A DNA stretch of 64,000 nucleotides from Pseudomonas sp. DTU12.3 (GCF_004124275.1 NZ_CP027218.1:1119501-1183500), one strand, 5' to 3'; positions 37,558-46,605 are shown, numbered from the stretch's first letter. Made by a program: numbers and translations. Notes: a model not told the origin generated them from the sequence alone.

Positions 37558-38055
37558 TCACAGGTAGCCCTGTTCCGCCAGCGATGTACAGCCGTCACTG
37601 CCAACGATGATGTGGTCCAGCGTTCTTACCCCAATCAGATTCAGCGCCTCTCTGAGCGTGTTCGTCAGCGAGCGGTCAGCCTGACTGGGCTCGGGATCGC
37701 CGGATGGGTGGTTGTGCACCAAAATCACGGCTGCGGCGTTTTGCTCTAGGGCGATCTTGACCACCTCCCGCGGGTACACGCTTGCACCGTCAAGGGTGCC
37801 TCTGAATAGCTCCCGAAAGCTGATTACCCGATGTTTAGTATCGAGCAGTAACAAGGCAAAAACTTCGTGCTCGTGATACTGCAGCAGTGTCTGCAAGTGG
37901 CTGAATACCTGCTTCGGATCAGTCAGTGCCCTGCCTTTAGACAGGCGACTCATCGCTAGTTGTTGAGCCATCTGCAGGATGTCGGCCTCTGTGACAGGGG
38001 ATTCCATGACATAGGTTCCGGTCGTTTCACCGGCTTTGAGCTTGTGATATTTCAT
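37558..38055 (-). CDS. radC: RadC-family JAB-domain protein
   Basis: A 165-residue protein from ATG 38055 (AAGGA upstream); the open frame reaches further but without RadC-like sequence. AVILVHNHPSGDPEPSQAD holds the JAMM metal motif HxH...SxxD, and LLLLDTKHRVISFRELFRGT and RTLDHIIVG are also typical. It lacks the N-terminal UPF0758 helix-hairpin-helix half of chromosomal RadC, as is usual for island copies. Its function is unknown; such genes are common on integrative elements and phages near anti-restriction genes. Confidence 0.92.
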   Translation of the reverse strand: MKYHKLKAGETTGTYVMESPVTEADILQMAQQLAMSRLSKGRALTDPKQVFSHLQTLLQYHEHEVFALLLLDTKHRVISFRELFRGTLDGASVYPREVVKIALEQNAAAVILVHNHPSGDPEPSQADRSLTNTLREALNLIGVRTLDHIIVGSDGCTSLAEQGYL

Positions 38056-38134
38056 GCGAAAAATCCTTTTGAACACAGTGCGGCATAAGCGCTGCGTAAC
38101 GCGCAGCACTGTCCGGGAAAAGGTGGGTTGTGGA

Positions 38135-38464
38135 TCAGGCGGGCAAGTTGAAGCGATGACCACAGAGGAGGCAGAGATTGTTCGCCAGGACGTGACGATC
38201 CAGTTTTTCGCCAAGCTGAGCACCAAGCGCGCACCCTCCAACACCACCAGCGAGGCCGCCGAGGACTGCTCCGGAGATTGCGCCCAGGGTGAGACCTAGC
38301 GGTCCGGCAATAGCACCGACAGCAGCGCCGAACCGGCCGCCTGCTAGTGCAGAGCTTGCGCCCTGCGCCGCGCCGCCAACGGTGCCAATGGCTGCGCCAA
38401 TTTTCATAGCGTTTCTGAGTGAGGAAATTTTGGAGGAGTTACAGAGGGGGCACTGCGATGACAT
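38135..38464 (-). CDS. Glycine-zipper protein with terminal zinc-ribbon cysteines
   Basis: A 109-residue protein from ATG 38464 (GGAGA upstream). CPLCNSSKISSLRNAMKIGA at the N-terminus and NNLCLLCGHRFNLP at the C-terminus each carry a CxxC pair, which could together bind one zinc. The centre is a Gly/Ala-rich hydrophobic glycine zipper (about residues 20-75). This protein is often found beside island radC genes. Function unknown; membrane association is likely. Confidence 0.7.
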   Translation of the reverse strand: MSSQCPLCNSSKISSLRNAMKIGAAIGTVGGAAQGASSALAGGRFGAAVGAIAGPLGLTLGAISGAVLGGLAGGVGGCALGAQLGEKLDRHVLANNLCLLCGHRFNLPA

Positions 38465-39096
38465 GGGATGTCTCCATAGAGGGATTGTCATGGCAGTAAT
38501 GTAGGGCTGTGATTTTTTTGAATCGTAGAAACTCTTTTAATAAGCGATCTGATTGCTAGGGCGGGAACGACTCAGCACGGCCTTGGCGAGCTGCCGAAGT
38601 CGGCCAACAGAAGTCAGCAGGCGAGGGAATGGCAAAGCGGCGTGCGACTTTAAGCGACCAAAGGTGAATGACGTGAAAGAAATGTACAGGTGTATTAGCC
38701 AACCGCTTACCGTTCTGCGTCCAGTTCCACAGTTACTCCTTTCGTTTTCGGCAGTTCTGATATGTCGGCTATTAGCGACAGAAAACATTCCTGAGACTGA
38801 GGCGGCGTTGATCAATGACTCAGGGTTCCAGTGAGCCTGGGCTCAATGGACACAGCATGCCTCCCGATGGTCGTAGCGGGTGAGTTGTTCGCGGTCATAA
38901 GCATCCTGCAACTAAGTCATGTATCCCGGAACGACTCCCCCGATCGGGTCTTCGGTTGGGCTTCGGCGCGACATCGCTACATATCAGGGCAGCATCTCGA
39001 GGCTGGCAATCAATCAAGGAGCAATTGGTACTGCCGATATAGAGCTATTAAGACGTCGGCGAAGGTGATCGATGTCCGCTAGCGGGAAACGTTTGA
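38465..39096. other. Gene-free stretch
   Basis: Two short plus-strand frames cross it, but neither has a ribosome-binding site or protein-like composition. No repeats or hairpins stand out. It may be the remains of a former gene. Confidence 0.4.
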
Positions 39097-40545
39097 GTGA
39101 GAAAGCTACCAAGAAATTACGCGGTTCTTCTGTTTTGTCTGGTGCTATCAGGTTGCTCCAGTTTATTTTCCGGCAGTCGTGAAGTGCCGATTTCCGAAGA
39201 GCAGAAAACCAGGCTTCATGACTTGGGGGGAATGTCCTCTTTCATATTGCCGAGGGTCAACAATGGCGAGTCGGGTGTATATACCCTGGTCGTGGCGTTT
39301 GATGGCACCAACAACGACCTCTTCAATACTCCTGACTCGGAAAACGCCACGGTGGTTGGCAGGCTTTATCAGGATGTTGTCGATGAAATTCGCAAGGGGA
39401 GTGAAAAGGCGTCTATCCCTGTGGATGCTTTGTCGGCGATTTACTATCGGGGTCCGGGTTGTCCTTCCTGGGTGGCATGCCCCTTTGATTCGGCGATTGG
39501 CTGGAGTACCTGGCTATCGGCCCGTCGGGCCGTAGCAGACGTAGAGTCCAAAATTACGAATCTGGATTCCGGGGTCAGGGAGATTCGTGTCGTTGTCATC
39601 GGCTTCAGTCGGGGGGCGGCAACGTCTCGATATTTCCTTAATCTGTTGGCCAGTAAGCCGTTGGTGAACGTTTGGGGTGAAGCGCTCACAGTGCGGTCCT
39701 ACGCGTTGTTGTTCGATACGGTAGCAACCGGGATGGCGAACTATCTGGATCTGGCGTTACCAGCGAATCTGGAGTTCGCATACCACTTTGTGGCCCAGAA
39801 CGAAACTCGCAAGTTTTTCGGGCTGGTGGTCGATGCCGATGATGGGTACGAAAATAATCCTCTGGCGAAACTGTTTTACTTTCCTCAGCGGATTGTGACG
39901 ATTGAAGTACCGGGAGCGCACTCGGACTTGGGTGACTCCTACAAAAAAGGTGCCGGCATGGCGGTCACGCAGTATGCCCGAATGGCGATGGCAAGGATGG
40001 GACTGAGGCCAAACTTGAAAAACTACAATTGCGCCTTGCCTGAAAACAGTGAGCAGCCAGGCTGTCGCGTGCTGGATGAAGGGCTCCATGACTCACGGGG
40101 TACGATTGATCTCTTGCTGAAAGTGCCATCGCCTTATGGTTGTTTCAATTACCGTGAGAAAACCGTGAGGCCTAGTCAGATGAGTCTCGACGATGCGATG
40201 AGTCTGACGTTGCGGCGCTATGACGGCATTGGGAATTTTCCGTTGGATAATGGAAATCTCTTACGTTTTCAATGGCTGGAAAATTATCGCTTCATTAGTC
40301 TGGGTGGCCCTCATCCAGTTCTATATCCTCGAATCAGTGACATCGGCTTTAATGCTGTAGTCGTGCCGGTGGGTGAGCGATTGAAAGTGGTGCTGAGAGG
40401 CGTGAATAACGATCAGGTGTACACCGTGCCCGAGCGAGTTTTGCAGCGGGTGCGTGAAACATCTGGGCGGTCCGAGCTTGAACTGAATCTGATCAAGGGG
40501 GAGCCGCGCTGGATCGTCAATGGCTGTATGCCGGACGAGGACTGA
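39097..40545 (+). CDS. Tle1-like (DUF2235) alpha/beta-hydrolase lipoprotein
   Basis: A 482-residue protein from a GTG start (GGGAA 9 nt upstream). The signal peptide ends LFCLVLSGCSS, a lipobox with Cys at residue 20, so it is probably anchored to a membrane as a lipoprotein. YTLVVAFDGTNNDLF is the DUF2235 first strand, VVIGFSRGAATSRYF holds the nucleophile GxSxG, and IEVPGAHSDLGDSY a conserved His/Asp block. Tle1-type enzymes are phospholipases, many of them type VI effectors. No VgrG or immunity gene is adjacent, and a lipoprotein signal is not usual for an effector, so it may be an immunity-type or defence lipase. Confidence 0.78.
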   Translation: MRKLPRNYAVLLFCLVLSGCSSLFSGSREVPISEEQKTRLHDLGGMSSFILPRVNNGESGVYTLVVAFDGTNNDLFNTPDSENATVVGRLYQDVVDEIRKGSEKASIPVDALSAIYYRGPGCPSWVACPFDSAIGWSTWLSARRAVADVESKITNLDSGVREIRVVVIGFSRGAATSRYFLNLLASKPLVNVWGEALTVRSYALLFDTVATGMANYLDLALPANLEFAYHFVAQNETRKFFGLVVDADDGYENNPLAKLFYFPQRIVTIEVPGAHSDLGDSYKKGAGMAVTQYARMAMARMGLRPNLKNYNCALPENSEQPGCRVLDEGLHDSRGTIDLLLKVPSPYGCFNYREKTVRPSQMSLDDAMSLTLRRYDGIGNFPLDNGNLLRFQWLENYRFISLGGPHPVLYPRISDIGFNAVVVPVGERLKVVLRGVNNDQVYTVPERVLQRVRETSGRSELELNLIKGEPRWIVNGCMPDED

Positions 40546-40845
40546 GCGGCTGGCCGACATCATGCGTCGCTGCATGGGCAGGGTGATGGTCATCACTAAT
40601 GATCACCAGAAGGTCTTTGGTCGTGGTGATTGTACCAATGCGGTCACTGTGAAGCCTGGTTTTACACAGCGTCTTCGAGGCAGCTACTCAATAGCTGTAT
40701 GCGCCCTGTCCAATATGCGATGCGCACCTGATCAAAGATGATCAGCATGCGGATTATGAGTTGGGATGATGAGCCAAGTGCAAACTGCGTAAACACGCAT
40801 GGCGTGTTTACTGGTCCCTTACTGTCTAGCCGATTACTGACCGAT
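40546..40845. other. Intergenic stretch with a perfect hairpin
   Basis: GTAAACACGC (40789-40798) and GCGTGTTTAC (40802-40811) form a 10-bp stem with an ATG loop, 35 bp past the stop of the minus-strand PIN gene. It has no T-run but may act as the end of that operon. No gene is seen in the rest. Confidence 0.5.
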
Positions 40846-41472
40846 TCAACAACGTCCTGCTGCCTTGAGTTTTATGAGCCGCCTCAGGCTTGGGCAGAAC
40901 CTTACATTCTCACAACCGATCACCTCTTGAATCCAGTCGAATTGGGCTTCTCGAACTTGCATTCTGGCGTTTTTCAACGCCTGAAGCGTTGCCATAGCTA
41001 GCACTTCATCTCCGAGTGAAATCCGCACAGGTTCATAGGCGAGAATATCCACCGTCGTAATCAGGCGTAGATTTTCAAAGCGTTCAGAGGAGATCTTGGT
41101 TGCTTTTTTTTCATCAATGACAGCGGTGAAACTGTTGCAATGTGCAAGCGCGAGTGTCGCGGCTTCTCCATCTCCGAGCGAGGCCGCCGTGGATCCGGAT
41201 ACCAAGTCGAAGAAGTGCTCTAATGCAATGCCAGAGAGCTCTTCTCTCTTTAAAATTTGATTATGGATTAGCTCCAAAAGCTGTTTCGGTTCAGGCCGGC
41301 CGTTTGCTGCCCCTAGCTCAATCTCTCGTATTACATTGTCGGTGACGACTATAGGAGTCGGAACTGCTTGCAGGATTGCGCTTGCATGATCGGTCGCCAG
41401 CAAGTTGATGATGACACCGGCGTCAAGAACGAGAATGCTATCTTGATCAGTGAGGCAGCTTGAAAAGGTCAT
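40846..41472 (-). CDS. PIN-domain protein, last gene of the QueC-like operon
   Basis: A 208-residue protein from ATG 41472, which lies inside the 3' end of the XRE-ImmA gene (26-bp overlap). The PIN active-site acidic residues are visible: ILVLDAGVIINLLA, VIREIELG, SLGDGEAATLALA and FTAVIDEKKA, in the order of the DUF3368-type PIN group. PIN proteins are usually RNases and often toxins. The C-terminal 70 residues are an extra part. The adjacent HTH-protease could act as its regulator or activator, which is inference. Confidence 0.82.
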   Translation of the reverse strand: MTFSSCLTDQDSILVLDAGVIINLLATDHASAILQAVPTPIVVTDNVIREIELGAANGRPEPKQLLELIHNQILKREELSGIALEHFFDLVSGSTAASLGDGEAATLALAHCNSFTAVIDEKKATKISSERFENLRLITTVDILAYEPVRISLGDEVLAMATLQALKNARMQVREAQFDWIQEVIGCENVRFCPSLRRLIKLKAAGRC

Positions 41473-42616
41473 CAACTTCATCCTCTTCTGCCTCATCAAG
41501 CAATTCGCGTACTTTCGACCGATCGAGCTTAAGCAAATCAGACATTTGCCCTTCGCTGATTAGATCCTTTTTCCAGGCATCGATAGCTAACAAAAAAAGC
41601 CTGGTTGATTGCGCGCCTTCCATAGGCGTGGAATCGTGAGATATCGTGCCTAGTACCTGCTGGGCTTGGTCGTCGGTTATACCGCCATTATCCATAAACC
41701 AATCCCACGTTCCCTTTTTCGTCAGGTCCAATTCTTCAAGCCTCATCACCATCGCTTGGCGTGAAATGCCAAAGAAACTAGCGAGCAGGATGATGTGCCG
41801 ACGAGTGAGGTGGGTTGATCCAATGGTCACTTCCTTGAACTTTTCCATGACAGTGCGGGCAGGCGTCAGAAAAGCACTACCGAAAGCATTCGCGTAACGC
41901 TCTTCACGCGAGTTCTCATACTTTTCGGCTTGATAGATTTCGGGCTGACGCCGCGTCGCTATAAAGTGCCCTAGCTCGTGGGCGCCAGTCTGGGTTTGAC
42001 GATCCTTCCGATGTACTGCATTTATTAGCATACAGGCGCCGACGGCGTCGTCATAGGCAAATAGCCCAGACACTTTCGATTCAAGTCTCCGGCTATAAAC
42101 ACGAATTCCGAGTTGCATCTCTATGAGTGAAAACAGATTTTGGATGGGGCTCTCACCGAGCCCTAGCCAGCTTCGGAGGCTATGTGCATCGTGCTCTGCT
42201 TGTTTACGTACATCGCCAGGTAAGATGCTTTTTTCGGTCGGATAATTCGAGGTTTTCCGAACGCCCAAAATGTTCTCAAGTTCTACTTCAGCTCTGACGA
42301 GATCATTCAGCATCCGAGCAGCTTGATCGATACCTGCGTCACCAGTGTCTGGGAGTGAGCGGAAACGAGGAACAAGGTCCACATGGACCGCTTCTCGACG
42401 TAGCAACGAGTTGGCAGATAATCCATAACAGCGACTAAGCATCTGGATCTCGTCGAGCCTTGCAGAGCGCTGCCCTTTTTCAATGGCCACGAGAGTGGTT
42501 CGAGCAAAGCCAACTGCTTTGGCAGCTGCGTCTTGAGTCATGGCCGCGGTTTCGCGCGCGACCTTCAGTCGCTCGCCCAGTTCAGCTGGGTTTAGTTCAA
42601 AGTCTGGTTTGGTCAT
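41447..42616 (-). CDS. XRE helix-turn-helix plus ImmA/IrrE metallopeptidase
   Basis: A 389-residue protein from ATG 42616, overlapping the QueC-like stop by 4 bp (ATGA). Residues about 10-70 are an XRE HTH (LGERLKVARETAAMTQDAAA, then VGFARTTLVAIEKGQRS). The centre holds the zinc-peptidase motif TGAHELGHFIATRR (HExxH). Such proteins cleave repressors or antitoxins in response to stress or mobile DNA (ImmA, IrrE). The HTH makes it the obvious binder of the TGACA-N-TGTCA boxes in front of the operon. The C-terminal 130 residues are helical. Confidence 0.88.
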   Translation of the reverse strand: MTKPDFELNPAELGERLKVARETAAMTQDAAAKAVGFARTTLVAIEKGQRSARLDEIQMLSRCYGLSANSLLRREAVHVDLVPRFRSLPDTGDAGIDQAARMLNDLVRAEVELENILGVRKTSNYPTEKSILPGDVRKQAEHDAHSLRSWLGLGESPIQNLFSLIEMQLGIRVYSRRLESKVSGLFAYDDAVGACMLINAVHRKDRQTQTGAHELGHFIATRRQPEIYQAEKYENSREERYANAFGSAFLTPARTVMEKFKEVTIGSTHLTRRHIILLASFFGISRQAMVMRLEELDLTKKGTWDWFMDNGGITDDQAQQVLGTISHDSTPMEGAQSTRLFLLAIDAWKKDLISEGQMSDLLKLDRSKVRELLDEAEEDEVDDLFKLPH

Positions 42617-43986
42617 GATGCGCCATCTATCCACTTCCTCACGAACGACTCTGATCTCATATCGCCCGTGAACGCTGACCATTCCTTGGCATGTTGCTGC
42701 AAGAGCCTGTCAAGGTTCTGCGCCACGGTATGTGGCGACTCGGCCAGAGCTCGAGCCAGTTCGCTCGTTCTGCGGCGTTTGATCAGTTCGTACTGCGAAG
42801 ATTCCCGAATCGAAGAAAGGTGTTCGAAATGAAGCACCCCTGCGATAGCGTATTGTCGCAAGGCTTTAGTAAAACTGGTGAATTCTTTTGCTGCGCCTGT
42901 TTCCCAGGTCGGGCTGTCTAGGGATTCCCATACATAGTTCGTTGGTGGCTCCTCCAATCCTGCAGCGTGAACGCTAAGGCGGCGAAGCATACACGCGGCG
43001 CATATGCCGCACTGTCTTCTTGCGCCTGAAACGGCTACCTGTCGGGATTGCTGCCAGCACGACCTGGTCGTTATCCAATTCACGTTAGGGCCACAGGTTT
43101 CCACAAACTCGCGCAGGGTCTCGCCTTTCGTCATCCAAAGCCTGGGAAAGGTGTACTGGAATCGGTAACCAAGAAGTGCTTCGATAAAGCGCTCCATCAG
43201 CTTGGTGAAGACGGGGTGATTTCGATAGTCCTCATACCCATGTGCAACAGGAAGGAGCACAGGTGCAAGTGCACCTTGTCCGCTTTCGGGGATGATGGCC
43301 ATTGGAGCATCAATTAGATACGCCGCAACTGCCGATATGATGCTGAATTTGAATCCGCGGCTGCGTGCACTTCTCTCAGCGCTTCTTGCATCATCAAGCT
43401 TGACTGAATATGGGATGGCCGTGAATGGAATCCTTTGGCGTTCCTTTTTTGAAATGTCGTGTTGTTTGCTCCCTATTCGAAGACGAATCAGGCGTTTACC
43501 TAGGCGCTTGCTCTCAAGCTCAGAGACCGCACGTGAGTCCATTCCATCACTGAAGGCAATGACAGCCTCTGCATCGGAAGGAAAAGCTATTTGGCCTTGC
43601 GGCGGTCTCTGTGCAGCTTGTTTTCGAGGTCCAAAATTGAAATGCCAGTCGTCTCCGGTCAAAAGGTTCAGTGCGTTGACGAGCGCTCGGTTTACCTTGT
43701 TACTCGACCACCGCTCAACGTCGTGTACTGGAGCGTGAACGATGAATCGACGGCCCCAATTCATGGAACTGCGGACAAGGTAGCGATCACAGAACTCAAC
43801 TGCAGCGGCTATGAGTAGTGCGTCATACGTTACGGGCTCCCATTTGTCATGGGATGAGAAGGATGCGAGAGCCTCGAGGTCGAACTCGATGTTCTTCTCG
43901 ATGTAACACGGGATTACGCCGTTTCTTTTGCGGGCGCTAGGTTCAAGTATATCTACAGCTATTTCCTTAGGCGGGAAGGTGTTCAT
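42613..43986 (-). CDS. QueC-like PP-loop ATPase
   Basis: A 457-residue protein. AVIAFSDGMDSRAVSELE near residue 140 is a PP-loop (SGGxDS variant) and GARRQCGICAACMLRRLSVH near residue 330 is the CxxCxxC zinc site of QueC, the preQ0 synthase. It is much longer than housekeeping QueC (about 230 residues), with an N-terminal 135-residue extension and a helical C-terminus. Defence systems such as Qat and some CBASS loci carry QueC-like enzymes; neither their ATPase, TatD nor cyclase partners are here. It starts on the stop of the 189-residue gene and overlaps the HTH-protease gene. Confidence 0.8.
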   Translation of the reverse strand: MNTFPPKEIAVDILEPSARKRNGVIPCYIEKNIEFDLEALASFSSHDKWEPVTYDALLIAAAVEFCDRYLVRSSMNWGRRFIVHAPVHDVERWSSNKVNRALVNALNLLTGDDWHFNFGPRKQAAQRPPQGQIAFPSDAEAVIAFSDGMDSRAVSELESKRLGKRLIRLRIGSKQHDISKKERQRIPFTAIPYSVKLDDARSAERSARSRGFKFSIISAVAAYLIDAPMAIIPESGQGALAPVLLPVAHGYEDYRNHPVFTKLMERFIEALLGYRFQYTFPRLWMTKGETLREFVETCGPNVNWITTRSCWQQSRQVAVSGARRQCGICAACMLRRLSVHAAGLEEPPTNYVWESLDSPTWETGAAKEFTSFTKALRQYAIAGVLHFEHLSSIRESSQYELIKRRRTSELARALAESPHTVAQNLDRLLQQHAKEWSAFTGDMRSESFVRKWIDGAS

Positions 43987-44555
43987 CACAACGATACCCC
44001 GTCATCAAGACCTTCCATCTTCCTCGGTGGAGCGATTCGTACGGGCTCTGGGCCCACAAGATCCAGACCGAGCTGGGTGCTCGATAGAGTAGAAATGGCA
44101 TTCTGTAGTCTCTTACTCACGTGCTCTGCTCTTTGCTCGTTTGAGTCGCGAAGGTAGTGTTCTTCGATCGACCGTATGTTCGCGTGGCAGCGGTCTTTGG
44201 CGGCGAGGCCTACTGCCTCATGGAATGCTTCAATTCCAAATTTCCCTTCATGGATAAGGGCGATGCTCCATTCCACAAGATTCGTTCCAAAAACGGAGGC
44301 TGCTGCAAATGCTTTCGCATCTTCAAGTTGCGTAAGCGCGATTTCTCGAATTTCCAGAGAGTTATCACAGCCGGTAAACACTGCTTTCAGGGCTTCCATC
44401 AGGAGCCACGAGACCTCCATTTTGAAGTCACTGGCAACTGCATGCTTCGTAGCATCAGCTATCTGGGAGGCATCGTAGGTGTCTTTGTCCGCACGCTTTG
44501 CCAGTTCTTTCCATGGCTTTCGCAGCTTCAAGCTTCTATGTGGCCCATCGCTCAT
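43986..44555 (-). CDS. Unknown helical protein, first gene of the QueC-like operon
   Basis: A 189-residue protein starting MSDGPHRSLKLRKPWKELAK, with GGGGG about 10 nt upstream of the ATG at 44555. It is helical throughout with no recognisable motif, and has a Pro/Arg-rich tail (GPEPVRIAPPRKMEGLDDG). The stop shares a base with the start of the QueC-like gene, so the two are translationally coupled. It may be a partner or substrate of that enzyme; this is inferred from position only. Confidence 0.7.
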   Translation of the reverse strand: MSDGPHRSLKLRKPWKELAKRADKDTYDASQIADATKHAVASDFKMEVSWLLMEALKAVFTGCDNSLEIREIALTQLEDAKAFAAASVFGTNLVEWSIALIHEGKFGIEAFHEAVGLAAKDRCHANIRSIEEHYLRDSNEQRAEHVSKRLQNAISTLSSTQLGLDLVGPEPVRIAPPRKMEGLDDGVSL

Positions 44556-44582
44556 TTCGTCCAGCCCCCAGTGAATACCGGT

Positions 44583-44627
44583 TTTGACATTGTCAGATAT
44601 TAGTACTAAAAATCTGACAATGTCAAA
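44583..44627 (-). promoter_or_regulatory. Promoter within a perfect inverted repeat, operator of the QueC-like operon
   Basis: A 16-bp perfect inverted repeat, TTTGACATTGTCAGAT (44583-44598) and its complement (44612-44627), has a 13-bp spacer. Each arm itself contains a palindrome TGACA-N-TGTCA. On the minus strand TTGACA is followed after 18 bp by TAATAT, a good sigma-70 promoter ending 28 bp or so before the leader of the 44555 start. A dimeric HTH protein on either box would block the promoter. Confidence 0.8.
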
Positions 44628-44715
44628 GGCGCAATTGGAAACAAGGATGTGCCCGATGATTTCGGTTTCTCAATAGAGTAGAAGCTGATTTTCGTCAGCG
44701 CATAGGACATGCCAT

Positions 44716-45392
44716 TTATGCGCGGGGGGTACGGATGAGTCGGTAGCCTTCAATGCAAAACCAATCTGAGTCTCTGAGCCCTTCGTACAGGGCAGTTTTC
44801 CAAGAGTTGGTGTCACGGGCGTATCTCGAACGAAATTGACCATCAAGATGCTGGCGAACCCCATCGGGGCCTGAGCTAGCCCCGACCTCCTCAAGCGAAT
44901 AAGAGATATCTGCCATTTCACTGGCAGCTTGTGCAGCGTAGAGCTCACCGAGGCCCATAACTCGAAAATGATGATGCACGCGTTTTGTGAGCACTTCACT
45001 CCATGTCCCCGCAGGACGTACGGCAAAGGATATCGTTGGTGGCGAAGATGCCCGAACTTCAACAACGAGCCAGCGCTCATTGCCCAGGTTGTCATAGTAA
45101 GGATGTAGGGTTTGATCCTCGGCTCTCGTGGCAACCCCCGCAAGCTTGCGTTTGTTGCAGTCTGAGCAAGCAGGGACAAGGTTGGCCGGTGTCAAATTGA
45201 GCTTGGGGTGGCGAGTTTGAGGCAAGTAATGGTCAACCGTGGCGACGGTCCTCTGAGCACACAATGGACAAATGCCGAACTCAGGAGCCATTCTGATCTG
45301 CTCATAAAGTGATCTTGACGGTGACCCCTTCCGGGCAAAGTGCGACTTGTAGATTATTCCCATCAAGTCTGCATTGAGCTGTGGGGTCACTG
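44716..45392 (-). pseudogene. HNH endonuclease gene, 5' end removed by the IS element
   Basis: The remaining 225 residues hold an HNH core: GICPLCAQRTVATVDHYLPQ, then LTPANLVPACSDCNKRKL. The two CxxC pairs and DH/N match the Cys4-HNH type. At 45392 the frame runs into the inverted repeat of the IS3-family element, and the residues beyond come from the IS. No start lies between the IS and the HNH motif with a good ribosome-binding site. HNH genes of this kind often follow an ATPase or helicase gene, and a UvrD remnant lies on the far side of the IS. Confidence 0.7.
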
Positions 45393-45454
45393 TGAATCGC
45401 CCCTGGTTTCGTAGACACCTCTTTGCCTTAAACTGAGGCCAATTAGGAGGTGTC

Positions 45455-45733
45455 ATGAGCAACCCGCGTTACCCCGAAGAATTCAAAACCCAAGCGGTCA
45501 ATCAAGTGACTGAAAAGAAGCTGCCTGTCGCTGATGTAGCGGCACGTCTTGGCGTGTCGACGCATAGCCTCTATGCCTGGATAAAGCGCTACAGCAAACC
45601 TCAAGAGGAGCGGCAGCAGGACGATGATCAGCACGCCGAACTGCGTCGTCTGCGAGCGGAACTCAAGCGGGTCACTGAAGAGCGAGACATCTTAAAAAAG
45701 GCCGCCGCGTACTTTGCCAAGGAGTGCGGCTGA
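45455..45733 (+). CDS. IS3-family OrfA
   Basis: A 92-residue transposase-type HTH protein (MSNPRYPEEFKTQAVNQVTE, then VADVAARLGVSTHSLYAWIK) ending in a leucine zipper. GGAGG lies 7 nt before the ATG. The A-run A6G at 45694-45700 is the expected slippage site for making the OrfAB transposase. Confidence 0.92.
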   Translation: MSNPRYPEEFKTQAVNQVTEKKLPVADVAARLGVSTHSLYAWIKRYSKPQEERQQDDDQHAELRRLRAELKRVTEERDILKKAAAYFAKECG

Positions 45734-46605
45734 AGTACGCCTTTATCAAGCAGCGAGCAGGCGACTATTCCATACGACGGCTTTGCCTGACGCTGAAAGT
45801 CCACCCCAGTGGTTATTACGCTTGGTTGTCTGAGCCGCAATCTGCACGCGCTAAAGACGACCAGCGATTGCTGGGTTTGATCAAGCATTCATGGCTGGAG
45901 AGCGGCGGAGTTTATGGCTATCGCAAAATCCATGACGATCTGCGCGAGGTCGGTGAAGATTGTGGTCGGCATCGTGTGGCGAGGCTGATGCGTCTTGAGG
46001 GTCTGCGCTCTCAGACAGGGTATCGACGACGCCCTGGAAAGTACGGCGGTAAGCCAGCGGTTGCCTCACCCAATTTGCTGAAGCGCCAGTTCGATGTCGT
46101 AGAACCCAACAAGGTTTGGGTCACCGACATCACCTACATTCGTACTTATGAGGGCTGGCTGTATTTGGCTGTGGTCCTGGATCTGTTTTCTCGTCAGGTC
46201 GTTGGCTGGTCAATGAAGTCGCAAATGACCAGTGATTTGGCCATTGATGCGTTATTGATGGCGGTTTGGAGGCGTAAACCGAAACAGGAGGTGATGGTTC
46301 ACTCCGACCAAGGCAGCCAGTACAGCAGCACCGATTGGCGCAGCTTTTTGAAGGCGAACAATTTAGTTGCCAGCATGAGTCGCCGAGGCAACTGTCATGA
46401 CAACGCCGTGGCCGAGAGCTTTTTCCAGCTTCTAAAGCGGGAACGAATCAAGCGGAAAATCTACACCACGCGGGAAGATGCTCGTAGTGATGTGTTCGAT
46501 TACATCGAGATGTTCTACAACGCAAAACGCCGGCATGGTTTCAACAATCAGCTGTCACCGATAGAGTTTGAAAAGCGTTACGCAATGAGCTTGAAAGGTG
46601 TCTAG
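45724..46605 (+). CDS. IS3-family OrfB transposase
   Basis: A 293-residue OrfB in the -1 frame relative to OrfA, overlapping it by 10 bp. It has the HTH_21 region (GGVYGYRKIHDDLRE) and the DDE core: [23 protein letters not shown] and NCHDNAVAESFFQLLKRE. It would mainly be made as OrfAB by slippage at 45694-45700. It appears intact. Confidence 0.93.
   Translation: MRLKYAFIKQRAGDYSIRRLCLTLKVHPSGYYAWLSEPQSARAKDDQRLLGLIKHSWLESGGVYGYRKIHDDLREVGEDCGRHRVARLMRLEGLRSQTGYRRRPGKYGGKPAVASPNLLKRQFDVVEPNKVWVTDITYIRTYEGWLYLAVVLDLFSRQVVGWSMKSQMTSDLAIDALLMAVWRRKPKQEVMVHSDQGSQYSSTDWRSFLKANNLVASMSRRGNCHDNAVAESFFQLLKRERIKRKIYTTREDARSDVFDYIEMFYNAKRRHGFNNQLSPIEFEKRYAMSLKGV

Noticed and set aside
38553-38834. 93-codon plus-strand frame between the radC group and the lipase
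   Set aside because: No ribosome-binding site, no recognisable sequence and mixed composition.
42613-43986. QatC of a Qat system
   Set aside because: The QueC-like protein alone is not enough: no QatA ATPase, QatB or TatD-like QatD lies nearby.
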